Assembly (NCBI RefSeq): GCF_023078475.1 | Contig: NZ_CP095741.1 | Span: 62,001-126,000 of the forward strand | Direction: 5' to 3' | DNA from: Luteibacter aegosomaticola | GTDB lineage: Bacteria > Pseudomonadota > Gammaproteobacteria > Xanthomonadales > Rhodanobacteraceae | Length of the DNA stretch: 64,000 nt | Shown here: piece after piece, positions 22,816 to 30,932 of the stretch | How positions within the stretch are numbered: position 1 is the first letter of the stretch | Layout of the letters: each line of letters starts with the position of its first letter | Notes under the pieces: generated by a model | The model's input: the letters and a program-made list of their open reading frames with translations, nothing else | What the model was told of the DNA's origin: nothing | The model's database searches: none | Program-made: the position numbers and the translations under genes

Positions 22816-24561
22816 TCAGGCGATCCCGTTGCGCACCGTGAACGTGCCATCCGGGTCGTACTTTCGTTTGGCGGCCGAGAGCCGGCGGACGTTCGTACCC
22901 CAGTAGGCCTTCTCGTAGTCCTTCTGGAAGTAATCGCTTTCCGAGAAGTAGGCGCCTGCCCCCGGGGCCACCTTGGTAAGCCGGGCGTACGAGGCCTGGA
23001 CAGCGGCGGCGTCGCGCTTCGCCTTCACGTCATCGCGGTGGGCATCGGGCAGGCCTTCGTACACCGCCGGGCCGCCCGTGGCGATGATGGCGAGGGCGAA
23101 GGCGTCGAGCACCTCGGGGTTCATGGCCGTATCGCGGGCGCGGGCGAGGGTTTCTTCGCTGGCGCCGTAGAGGCCCTTGTTGAAATGTAGGGAGAAGCCC
23201 TGGATTCGCGCCGCCTCGATGATCGTGGTGGCCAGCGTATCGATCTGGTCCTCCTTGAGCAGGCGCGAAGGAAGCCACGCCGAGGTGTAGGCATAGAGGT
23301 AGGTGCCCACCTGCTCCTGATCCCCCGTCCAGACCATGTGGTAGGCCGGCGCGCCCGGGCGGTTGTCCGCCGACGCGAAGGTCAGGCCGTGCTCCTTGTA
23401 GAAATCGATGTCCCAGAAATGCTTTGCCGGCATGGCGCCCAGCCAGAACGGCGTCTTCCATGTGTAGGCCTTGCGGGCCGCCACCCAGTCGAGGAAGGGC
23501 TGCCAGGCGGCGCGCGCCTGGTCCTCGCCGATGCCCTGGAACAGCATGTGGAAATCGAGGCGACGATCGCCGTGGAACTCCATCTGCTCGCCCCAGTGCG
23601 GGTTGCAGAGGTTGTCGCGAAAGTGGCGCATGGCCTGCGCCACCAGCGCATGGAATGCCTCGTCGCTATCGGCCTGGATCGAGCCATGCGTGCCGCCGAT
23701 GAGCTGGGGCAGGTAATGCGTGCGGAAGGTCAGCCGGGTAATCACGCCGAAGCTGCCGCCGCCACCGCCCTTCAGCGCCCAGAACAGTTCCGGATCCTGG
23801 TAGGCGTTCACGACGCGGATCTTGCCGTCTGCCGTGACGATTTCGGCCTCCAGCAAGTTGGAGGCGCCCGTGCCGAATCCCTTCGACAGGCTGCCGAAGC
23901 CGCCGCCGTTGGTGAAGCCAGCGCAGCCGACCGTGGTGCAGCCGCCGCCCTGGATGTAGCGACCGCCGATCGTGGTCACGGCGTTGTAGGCATCGATCCA
24001 CATGGCACCCGCGCCCACGTGGGCGGCGGGTAGCCCGGCGGTACCGGCCGTTGCCCCCTGGGGCACGAAGCCGTCGGCCAGCGTCACGCTGTTCATGCGC
24101 CGGGTCCAGATCAGCAGGGAGTCGGGCGCGTTCGAGGCGCCGAGGTAGCTATGGCCACCCCCGCGGATCACCACCCGCACCCGGTGCTTGCGGGCCCAGG
24201 TAATGGCGGTGGCGATGTCCTGCGCGCTCTCGGCGGCGAGTACCCGGGCGCTCGGCGTCGAGGTCCAGGCGTTGTAGTAAGCGCCGGTCTGGGTGAGGCC
24301 GGGCTGGTCGCCGACATAAAACTGATTGCCGATGTGAGCGAGCGCATCTTCGCGGGTCGCCGGGTCGAGCAACGGGTTCTTCGGGATGGAGAGCCGGCCA
24401 CCGACCAGGCGGTTCAGTGCTTCCCAGTCGGCGTCCGTCGGCCAGCCGGCCGCCCCCGGTTTCAGCCAGCGGCCCCCGCCCGTAACGAAGGCATCTACCT
24501 TGGCGGCCAGTGGCAGCAGGGGGAGGACAAGGGCGGTCTTCAGCAGGGTGCGGCGATCCAT
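22816..24561 (-). CDS. Exported FAD-linked oxidase (BBE/PCMH family)
   Basis: Flavoprotein oxidase of 581 residues with PCMH-type FAD domain and a C-terminal berberine-bridge-enzyme extension (PGAGAYFSESDYFQKDYEKAYWGTNVRRLSAAKRKYDPDGTF). The N-terminus MDRRTLLKTALVLPLLPLAAKVDAF is a signal peptide; a paired Arg and TLLK resemble a Tat-like signal, fitting a protein exported with cofactor. The flavin-linking sites look intact: His in RGGGHSYLG and Cys in GGGCTTVGCAGF, the pair used for bicovalent FAD in BBE-type enzymes. ATG 24561 has AAGGAG nine bases upstream and is preferred over the frame start at 24618. Substrate unknown. Confidence 0.85.
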   Translation of the reverse strand: MDRRTLLKTALVLPLLPLAAKVDAFVTGGGRWLKPGAAGWPTDADWEALNRLVGGRLSIPKNPLLDPATREDALAHIGNQFYVGDQPGLTQTGAYYNAWTSTPSARVLAAESAQDIATAITWARKHRVRVVIRGGGHSYLGASNAPDSLLIWTRRMNSVTLADGFVPQGATAGTAGLPAAHVGAGAMWIDAYNAVTTIGGRYIQGGGCTTVGCAGFTNGGGFGSLSKGFGTGASNLLEAEIVTADGKIRVVNAYQDPELFWALKGGGGGSFGVITRLTFRTHYLPQLIGGTHGSIQADSDEAFHALVAQAMRHFRDNLCNPHWGEQMEFHGDRRLDFHMLFQGIGEDQARAAWQPFLDWVAARKAYTWKTPFWLGAMPAKHFWDIDFYKEHGLTFASADNRPGAPAYHMVWTGDQEQVGTYLYAYTSAWLPSRLLKEDQIDTLATTIIEAARIQGFSLHFNKGLYGASEETLARARDTAMNPEVLDAFALAIIATGGPAVYEGLPDAHRDDVKAKRDAAAVQASYARLTKVAPGAGAYFSESDYFQKDYEKAYWGTNVRRLSAAKRKYDPDGTFTVRNGIA

Positions 24562-24730
24562 GACGTTCTCCTTGGGAATGGGCCGAGCATGCACCGCTGC
24601 GCTGTTCCTATCGCCCACGCGGGGAGGAAAAACGGGGCTTTGGGGACGAACCGCGGGCTGTGGGGGACAAGCGGAACCGTCCCGACAGGCGCATCATGGG
24701 CGTCTTCCCCTATCCCCCGGGAGCCGCTCC

Positions 24731-25798
24731 ATGTCTCACTGGCACGACCGTCGCCTGCTCGATCTGTTCCGTATCGAAACGCCGATCCTCCTCGCCCCCA
24801 TGGCGGGCTCGGGGGGTTCCGCCCTGGCCATCGCCGTGGCGAAGGCCGGTGGCCTCGGGTCCATTCCGTGTGCCTCGATCAGCGTGGAGAAGGCGACCGA
24901 GGAGGTCGCGATCTTCCGCGGCGCGGTGGCGGCCCCGTTGAACCTCAACTTCTTCGCCCACCAGCCCAAGGCGCCGACCGACGCCGACCACGCCCGTTGG
25001 CTGTCGCGGCTGGCGCCGTACTTCAAGGAATTCGCCGTGGATCCCGCCGGCCTCGCCGCTGCGGGTGGGCGCGCGCCGTTCGATGACGCCATGTGCCGCA
25101 TGGTCGAAGCCCTGAAGCCAGAGGTGGTCAGCTTCCACTTCGGGTTGCCGGCGAAGGATTTGCTGGCGCGCGTCCATGCCACCGGCGCGAAGATCGTGGG
25201 CACCGCCACCACCGTGGCGGAGGGCCGCTGGCTCGCCGAGCGCGGGGTTCATGCCGTCATCGCCCAGGGCAACGAAGCCGGCGGCCATCGCGGCAACTTC
25301 CTCACCGACGACATGGCCACCCAGCCGGGCCTGTTCGCGCTGGTGCCGCAGATGGCCGATGCACTACCGGTCCCGGTGATCGCTGCTGGCGCCATCGCCG
25401 ATGGCCGCGGCCTGGCCGCCGCGCTCACTCTCGGTGCCTCCGCCGTCCAGATCGGCACGGCCTACCTGCTCTCGGATGAGTCGGTGAGCGTGCCGGTGCA
25501 CAAGGCCGCCGTGAAACAGGCGCGCGACGACAACACCGCCGTTACCAACGTCCTTACCGGCCGCCCGGCCCGCGGCGTCATCAACCGGATCATGCGCGAG
25601 ATAGGCCCGCTCTCCCCGGATGCCTTGCCGTTCCCGCTAGCCGGCGGCGCCCTCGCCCCCATGCGCGCCGCGACCGAGAAGCAAGGCCACGGCGACTTCC
25701 AGCCCCTGTGGAGCGGCCAGGCCGGGGCACTAGCCCGCGAAGGCAATGCCGAATCCATCACCCGCCACATAGCCGAACAAGCCGCCGCGCTCCAGTAG
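24731..25798 (+). CDS. Nitronate monooxygenase (2-nitropropane dioxygenase family)
   Basis: FMN enzyme of 355 residues that oxidises alkyl nitronates, protecting against propionate-3-nitronate and similar toxins. TIM-barrel motifs of class I NMO are present: LLAPMAGSGGSALAIAVAKAGGLGSI at the start, VIAQGNEAGGHRGNF in the middle (the His of GNEAGGH is the catalytic residue in the family), PVIAAGAIADGRGLAAALTLGASAVQIGTAYL for phosphate binding. ATG 24731 is preceded by GGGAG; the frame is open much farther upstream in antisense of the oxidase gene. Its TAG stop is contributed by a REP element that begins in the last codon. Confidence 0.88.
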   Translation: MSHWHDRRLLDLFRIETPILLAPMAGSGGSALAIAVAKAGGLGSIPCASISVEKATEEVAIFRGAVAAPLNLNFFAHQPKAPTDADHARWLSRLAPYFKEFAVDPAGLAAAGGRAPFDDAMCRMVEALKPEVVSFHFGLPAKDLLARVHATGAKIVGTATTVAEGRWLAERGVHAVIAQGNEAGGHRGNFLTDDMATQPGLFALVPQMADALPVPVIAAGAIADGRGLAAALTLGASAVQIGTAYLLSDESVSVPVHKAAVKQARDDNTAVTNVLTGRPARGVINRIMREIGPLSPDALPFPLAGGALAPMRAATEKQGHGDFQPLWSGQAGALAREGNAESITRHIAEQAAALQ

Positions 25799-25817
25799 GA
25801 GCGCGCTTGCGCGCGAT
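25795..25817. repeat. REP-like element, TAGGAGCGCGC family, single unit, supplies stop codon
   Basis: GTAGGAGCGCGCTTGCGCG plus CGAT. Bases 25796-25798 of this element are the TAG stop codon of the nitronate monooxygenase. No inverted partner nearby. It separates that gene from the convergent histidine kinase. Confidence 0.75.
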
Positions 25818-25848
25818 CCCGGATACCTCACCCCGCCCACACGCGGGG

Positions 25849-27099
25849 TCACTCGCCGATCGAAAGCGTCGCAGCAAACCCGCCACCCGGAAGATTGCGC
25901 AGCCCAAGCGTCCCACCATGCTGCTCAGCAATCCGTTTAACGCTCGCTAGCCCCAGGCCACTCCCGATCGCATTGCTTCGCGCCGCATTGCCCTGCACGA
26001 ACGCATCACCCAACTGCCCGAGCAGATCAGGCGCGACACCATGCCCGCGGTCACTGACCTCAAGCTGGGTGGACCCTGCTTCGCGCGTCAGCGTGATGAC
26101 GAACGGCGGCGCACCATGTCGCGTGGCGTTGCGAACCAGGTTCTCGACCGCCCGCCGTAACGCGAGCGGTTTGCCGCGCACGACGCAGGTGGGTGGAGCG
26201 CGCACTTCCCATGGTTCGCCATGCGCTGCCTCGGCGGCGGCGACATCGCCGGCAAGCGCCGAGAGATCTACCGCAGCGCTCGCTTCATCACGTCCGTCGC
26301 GTGCAAAGGCAATGAAGTGCTCACACATCGCGTCCAGCGCCGCGATATCGGCTTCCATGCCCGTGCGCAGGCCTTCGTCCGCGGGTGCGGCGAGTTCGAG
26401 CCCAAGTCGTAGGCGCGCCAGAGGCGTGCGTATATCGTGCGATAGCGCGGCCAGCATGAGCTCACGTTCGCGCCGGCTGGCACGGACGTCCGCCGCGGCA
26501 AGAGCCAGTGCGCTACGCAGTTCGCGCAGTTCGTAGGCTGCATGTCGCGGGATGGGTGGAGGTGCTTCGCCGCCGACCACACCGTGAGCCGATGCGGCTA
26601 GCTGGCGCAATGGTGCGGTGAGGCTACGCGCGTAGAACGCTGCCGCAGCGAGCACGACGACGGCGGCAAGAATGATCGTCAACAGGCCTGCGCGGAAGAT
26701 CGGCACGCGGGGCCCGTTGAGTGCCACGCCCAGCCAGCCGGGTGCGGGGCCCTGCGTGGCGATCCACACCGTGGCGTGCTGCGTGCCATCGATACGCAGC
26801 TCGCGCCCCGGGAACGCGCCTCGCAACCCATCCAGCACGTCGCGCACGACGGGTAGGACCGGTGTGCGGCCAACCGGTGCGTCCTGTGCATGAGTGATAT
26901 CGAGTGCCGCCAGTGCGGCTACGTCGCCATGTTTGAGCAACGCATCGGCCGCGATGATGCGCGTCGCGATGGTATGCACGGTGAGGTCGCGTGCGGCGCC
27001 GTCGCCGGTGATGCGAAGCACCACGATACCGGTGATGAGTACCAGGCCCACGGTACCCGCAAGCAGCCATGCGAGACGGGCGAACAAAGTGCGCTTCAT
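25849..27099 (-). CDS. Sensor histidine kinase (EnvZ-like)
   Basis: Inner-membrane sensor kinase of 416 residues: first TM (about 9-29), a periplasmic domain of about 110 residues, second TM (about 136-156), HAMP-like linker, then dimerisation/phosphorylation helix with H-box LAALSHDIRTPLARL (His 221), N-box ENLVRNATRHG, G-boxes DRGHGVAPD and GSGLGLASVKRIAEQHGG. All catalytic elements are present. It is translationally coupled to the OmpR-type regulator (ATGA at 27096-27099), so the two form a two-component system. The periplasmic domain has no clear ligand motif; signal unknown. Confidence 0.9.
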   Translation of the reverse strand: MKRTLFARLAWLLAGTVGLVLITGIVVLRITGDGAARDLTVHTIATRIIAADALLKHGDVAALAALDITHAQDAPVGRTPVLPVVRDVLDGLRGAFPGRELRIDGTQHATVWIATQGPAPGWLGVALNGPRVPIFRAGLLTIILAAVVVLAAAAFYARSLTAPLRQLAASAHGVVGGEAPPPIPRHAAYELRELRSALALAAADVRASRRERELMLAALSHDIRTPLARLRLGLELAAPADEGLRTGMEADIAALDAMCEHFIAFARDGRDEASAAVDLSALAGDVAAAEAAHGEPWEVRAPPTCVVRGKPLALRRAVENLVRNATRHGAPPFVITLTREAGSTQLEVSDRGHGVAPDLLGQLGDAFVQGNAARSNAIGSGLGLASVKRIAEQHGGTLGLRNLPGGGFAATLSIGE

Positions 27100-27818
27100 G
27101 CCGCGGCTCCATCAGGAACGAACACGTAGCCGGTGCCCCACACGGTTTGCAACCAGCGGGGCTCGCGCGGGTCATCTTCGATCAGGCGGCGAAGGCGGCT
27201 CATCGTCACATCCATGCTGCGGTCAAACGCCTCGTGGTCGCGCCCGCGGGCCGCGCTCATGAGCTGGTCGCGCGTCATGGGCTGGCGCGGCCGTTGCGCA
27301 AGCGCTGCGAGTACAGCGAACTCGCCGGTGGTGAGGTGGACGGTCTCGCCGTCGCGGAGTAAGCGGCGCGTGCTGAGTTCGAGCACGAAGGGTCCAAACG
27401 CAACATCCTGCGCATCGGCGCGCGGCGCACCCGGCACCGCTCGGCCCCGGCGCAGCACGGCGTTGATCCGGGCTACCAGTTCACGCGGGTTGCCGGGCTT
27501 GGCAAGGTAGTCGTCCGCGCCGATTTCGAGGCCTACGATGCGGTCGACATCGTCACCGCGTGCGGTAAGCATGATGATCGGGGTATCCACACCCTGGCCG
27601 CGCAGCCGGCGGCATATCGAAAGGCCGTCTTCACCCGGCATCATGATGTCCAGCACGATCAGGTCGACGTGGCGGCGCTTCAGCTCCCGGTCGAGGGCGC
27701 GGCCGTCTTCGGCGGTGGCCGTGTTGAAGCCCTGGCTTTCCAGGTACCGCGACAGCAGGTCGCGCAGGCGGACGTCGTCGTCGACGATAAGGATGCAGGG
27801 GGCGGTGGTTTCGGCCAT
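27096..27818 (-). CDS. OmpR-family response regulator
   Basis: Response regulator of 240 residues. Receiver domain with acidic pocket DDD (13-15), phospho-acceptor Asp 57 in LIVLDIMMPGEDG, and the conserved Lys in DDYLAKPGNPREL; DNA-binding winged helix at the C-terminus (LTTGEFAVLAALAQRPRQPMTRDQLMSAARGRDHEAFDRSMDVTMSRLRRLIEDDPREPRWLQTVWGTGYVF). ATG 27818 is chosen, since the frame's earlier starts would add a non-conserved Arg-rich leader. First gene of the two-gene operon with the kinase; stop and start overlap. Divergent from the exported esterase at 27984, a possible target. Confidence 0.9.
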   Translation of the reverse strand: MAETTAPCILIVDDDVRLRDLLSRYLESQGFNTATAEDGRALDRELKRRHVDLIVLDIMMPGEDGLSICRRLRGQGVDTPIIMLTARGDDVDRIVGLEIGADDYLAKPGNPRELVARINAVLRRGRAVPGAPRADAQDVAFGPFVLELSTRRLLRDGETVHLTTGEFAVLAALAQRPRQPMTRDQLMSAARGRDHEAFDRSMDVTMSRLRRLIEDDPREPRWLQTVWGTGYVFVPDGAAA

Positions 27819-27983
27819 GGAGCGATTCTGCCGCGTTCCGGCGGCGCCGGGCGGCGAAGATGTAACAGGATGTTTCAGCCACGGGGACCTGAAACGTTCC
27901 GTTGCGAAGCCACGCACACCGTGGCGCGCCAATGGCAGAGGATGGGCTCAACGGCCCCCAGCCCATTTCGTAGGAGACATCGC

Positions 27984-28802
27984 ATGGTTCGCTCGCTTGG
28001 TTTCGCCTTTTGCACCCTGCTGGCGCTTCTCGCCCCAGAGGCACGCGCGGCGACCGACCTGTCCTACGGCCCCTCACCCCGGCAGACGCTCTCGGTCTAT
28101 GCCCCGCCGCATGCCCACGACGCGCCGATCATCGTGATGGTCCACGGTGGTGCCTGGATGATCGGCGATAAGGACAACCCCGGCGTGTCCGAGCCCAAGG
28201 CCAGCCACTGGAACGCCGATGGCGTGATCTTCGTGAGCGTCGATTACCGGATGCTCCCGGAGGCAGGGCCGATGGTGCAGGCGGCCGATGTCGCCGCAGC
28301 GCTGGCCTATGTGCAGCACCATGCGCGTGAATGGAACGGCGATCCTTCGCGGGTCGTGTTGATGGGCCATTCCGCGGGCGCGCATCTCGTCTCGCTCGTG
28401 GCGGTGTCTCCGGCGCTCCAGCAGGCGGCGGGTGTTCGGCCATGGCTGGCTACGGTCTCGCTCGATAGTGGCGCCGTGGATGTCCCCGGAATCATGCAGA
28501 ACCCGCACCCCCGGTTCTACGACCGAGTGTTTGGTGAAAGCCCGTCAGGATGGGCTGAAGCGTCGCCCTACGACCGCATGACCCGCGCGCCCGCCATGCC
28601 CATGTTGATGGTGTGCTCCACGGAACGCGCCAACTCGTGTCCTGCGAACGAGCGCTTTGTCAGCAAGGCGCGTGAGTTGGGAGGTAAGGCGGACGCGTTG
28701 CCCGTGGCGTTGAACCACATGCAGATCAATCAGACGCTGGGTGGATCAAACGCCTACACCGCCCAGGTCGACGCCTGGCTCAGCAAGAACGCAGCCTTGT
28801 AG
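27984..28802 (+). CDS. Exported alpha/beta hydrolase (carboxylesterase, HSL-like)
   Basis: Secreted esterase of 272 residues. Signal peptide MVRSLGFAFCTLLALLAPEARAA, then an alpha/beta hydrolase fold: VMVHGGAWMIGD (HGGAW oxyanion motif of the hormone-sensitive-lipase group), VSVDYRMLPEA, the nucleophile elbow VLMGHSAGAHL (GHSAG, Ser) and a late His in NHMQINQTLGG. This layout fits short-chain carboxylesterases. ATG 27984 has TAGGAG nine bases upstream. Its neighbour is a divergent two-component system, whose regulator could act here; no site was identified. Confidence 0.85.
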   Translation: MVRSLGFAFCTLLALLAPEARAATDLSYGPSPRQTLSVYAPPHAHDAPIIVMVHGGAWMIGDKDNPGVSEPKASHWNADGVIFVSVDYRMLPEAGPMVQAADVAAALAYVQHHAREWNGDPSRVVLMGHSAGAHLVSLVAVSPALQQAAGVRPWLATVSLDSGAVDVPGIMQNPHPRFYDRVFGESPSGWAEASPYDRMTRAPAMPMLMVCSTERANSCPANERFVSKARELGGKADALPVALNHMQINQTLGGSNAYTAQVDAWLSKNAAL

Positions 28803-28806
28803 GCCA

Positions 28807-29574
28807 TTACGGCTTCTGGCCGTGCTGTAGGAGATAGAGCTTCACGTACTTGCGGCGCACGTATTCGACACGCAGCAACGCGTAGACGATGCCACGCCAG
28901 CCATCGAGAAACCCGGCGCGCAATACATAACCACGGAAAAACCGCCACATCGGGCTTACGATGATCTGCGTAAGCGTCGCGCGTTTACCCGCGGCGAATT
29001 CCTCGGTGGCCATCATGTGCGCGTAGCGCTCCTGCTTGGCCATCAACTCGGAAAGCGAGCGGTACGGGTAGTGGTCGAGGTAACCGGCGAGCATCTTCAC
29101 CTCGCCATCCACGCTCACCGATTCATGGATCTCGCGTGGACCACGCCAGCCGCCCTGGCGGCGGTCGAACAGGCGCAGCACCTTGTCGGCACCGGCGTTG
29201 CCATGCTGCATGAAGCGGCCGAAGAAATCGTTGCGGCGATAGAAGCGGTAGCCCGCGGCGCCGGTGAAGCCGCCCTCGTAGGCCTTCTCGATCGCCGCCC
29301 GCAGATCATCGCCCACGCGTTCATCGGCATCCAGGCACAGGACCCACTCGTGCTTCGCCTGCGCCACGGCAAACGCCTTCTGGCTGCGGAAGCCATCGAA
29401 CTTCCGCTCGAACACGCGGGCGCCCATCTCGCGGGCGATGGCCTGGGTGTCATCGCTGGAGCCGCCATCGACCACGACGAGGTCGTCGCAGAAGCTGGCG
29501 CTCGCCAGACAATCCCGGATGCGGTCGGCCTCGTTCTGGGTGATCACGCAGAGGGAAATGGGCCGCTGGGTCAT
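28807..29574 (-). CDS. Family 2 glycosyltransferase, LPS-core type (WaaE/KdtX-like)
   Basis: Cytosolic/peripheral glycosyltransferase of 255 residues. GT-A fold motifs: ISLCVITQNEADRI at the start, LVVVDGGSSDDT for nucleotide binding, and LCLDADERV, the DxD motif. GFTGAAGYRFYRRNDFFGR and the GPREIHESV stretch are typical of the WaaE/KdtX family of beta-1,4-glucosyltransferases acting on inner-core LPS. ATG 29574 is preferred over the frame start at 29712, starting at the first strand. Divergent with 65 bp from the CDP-glycerol-transferase-like gene, together suggesting surface-glycan synthesis. The acceptor is not proven. Confidence 0.85.
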   Translation of the reverse strand: MTQRPISLCVITQNEADRIRDCLASASFCDDLVVVDGGSSDDTQAIAREMGARVFERKFDGFRSQKAFAVAQAKHEWVLCLDADERVGDDLRAAIEKAYEGGFTGAAGYRFYRRNDFFGRFMQHGNAGADKVLRLFDRRQGGWRGPREIHESVSVDGEVKMLAGYLDHYPYRSLSELMAKQERYAHMMATEEFAAGKRATLTQIIVSPMWRFFRGYVLRAGFLDGWRGIVYALLRVEYVRRKYVKLYLLQHGQKP

Positions 29575-29639
29575 GAAGGCACGGGAATCGAAGGGGCTGA
29601 CGGGCCATAATGCCACGTTGCCCCTGATCGAGGTTTGCC

Positions 29640-30695
29640 GTGGCCGCGTGCCTGATGTTCGCCACCGAGGAATATGCGTTGCCGATCCTGCGCCCCCTGG
29701 CTGCTGCCGCACGGGCGCGAGGCCAACAGGTGGGCTGGATCGTGCCGGACGCAGTGGCCACGCACCTGGCGCCGGGCGAGCAACGCATTACCAGCCTCAA
29801 GGCCGCAAAGGCACTGCAGCCCGAGGCGGTGTACTGCGCCGCCAACTGGGTCTCGCCACGCCTGCCGGGCGTGAAGGTCCAGGTGTTCCACGGTTTCAAC
29901 GCCGAAAAGCGCGATCCGGGCCGCGGCCACTTCGCCATCCGCGGGTTCTTCGACCTTTACGTGACCCAGGGGCCGGCCACCACCCAGCCCTTTGAAGCGC
30001 TCGCGAAGGAGCACGGCTACTTCGCCGTCCGCGAAACCGGCTGGCCCAAGCTCGATCCGCTCTTTATCCAGCCGCCGCCGCCGCAGGATCCCTCGATCCT
30101 GGTGCGCGACGGTCGGCCGGTCGTGATGTACGCCTCCACCTTCAGCCATCGGCTCAGCGCCGCACCGGCGATGGTCGAGCCGCTGCGCAAGATGATCGCG
30201 CGCGGCGATCGCCAGTGGCTGCTCACGCTACACCCGAAGTGCAGCGACGAACTCGTCGCCGCGTACCGCGGGCTGGAAGCGGAGAATGCGCGCTTCTACA
30301 CCTCCGACAAGCTGATCGAGCTGGAGCGTGCCGCTGATGTGCTTGTCTGCGACACGTCATCGGTCATCCACGAATTCGCGGTGATGAACAAGCCAGTCGT
30401 CACCATCGCCAATCGCGTGCCGCATCCGTTCATGCTGGACGTACCGACCCCGGATGATGTCGACGCGGCCATTGATCGTGCATTGACGCATCCGCCTGAA
30501 CTGATGGCGGCGATCAAAGCGCACGCTGACAACATCCATCCGTCGCATGACGGCCATGCCAGTGAGCGCGTGCTTGATGCTGTAGCGGCATTCAAGCGTG
30601 GCGACTTCGGCAAGCTCGGGCGAAAGCCCTTGAATCTCATTCGTCGTTACAAGGCCAGTCGCGATTTGCCGGCGTTGTTGCCGGGCGGTGCTTGA
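29640..30695 (+). CDS. CDP-glycerol glycerophosphotransferase-family protein
   Basis: 351-residue GT-B-like protein. The order VQVFHGFNAEKRDP, YVTQGPATTQPFE, GWPKLDPLF, VMYASTFSHRLSAAP, LLTLHPKCSDE, DVLVCDTSSVIHEFAVMNKPVVT matches the glycerophosphotransferase family (PF04464), including the HG and DTSS motifs that bind CDP. In Gram-negatives, members near LPS genes add a glycerol-phosphate or related group to surface sugar. GTG 29640 is the start, with GAGG nine bases upstream. It lacks a signal peptide or membrane segment. Adjacent divergent gene is a GT2 transferase, so both likely act on one glycan. The exact acceptor is unknown. Confidence 0.8.
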   Translation: MAACLMFATEEYALPILRPLAAAARARGQQVGWIVPDAVATHLAPGEQRITSLKAAKALQPEAVYCAANWVSPRLPGVKVQVFHGFNAEKRDPGRGHFAIRGFFDLYVTQGPATTQPFEALAKEHGYFAVRETGWPKLDPLFIQPPPPQDPSILVRDGRPVVMYASTFSHRLSAAPAMVEPLRKMIARGDRQWLLTLHPKCSDELVAAYRGLEAENARFYTSDKLIELERAADVLVCDTSSVIHEFAVMNKPVVTIANRVPHPFMLDVPTPDDVDAAIDRALTHPPELMAAIKAHADNIHPSHDGHASERVLDAVAAFKRGDFGKLGRKPLNLIRRYKASRDLPALLPGGA

Positions 30696-30845
30696 TACAT
30701 TTCGTAGATCGGGGTTGCCGTCGGGCGTAGGCTCTCAATGCCCGTTGCGCTGGCAATCCTTTACAAGCGGTTGACTTGCGTCCAGTAAAGGCCGAAATCG
30801 TGTAGGCATCCGCTGAAGGAATGTGAGCTAGTTCCTACACGAGGG

Positions 30846-30889
30846 AATTGATTCGATTTTTGAGAATCCTTCCATATCAATTCGATTTA
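30846..30889. promoter_or_regulatory. AT-rich repeat region upstream of rhs (possible promoter/operator)
   Basis: In a 237-bp gap of unusual AT content. AATTGAT (30846-30852) and ATCAATT (30876-30882) form a perfect 7-bp dyad; ATTCGATTT occurs twice (30851 and 30880). A weak promoter TTGAGA-N18-GATTTA (30860-30889) overlaps. Just before it, GTGTAGG (30800) and CCTACAC (30834) may be remains of a REP element. Confidence 0.35.
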
Positions 30890-30932
30890 GCGGTCCCTAC
30901 CGTGCGCCCCTCGTTAACACGCAGGGGACGTC

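Noticed and set aside
24386..24730. N-terminal extension of the nitronate monooxygenase
   Set aside because: The frame is open but antisense to the oxidase signal region; ATG 24731 with GGGAG gives the family's N-terminus.
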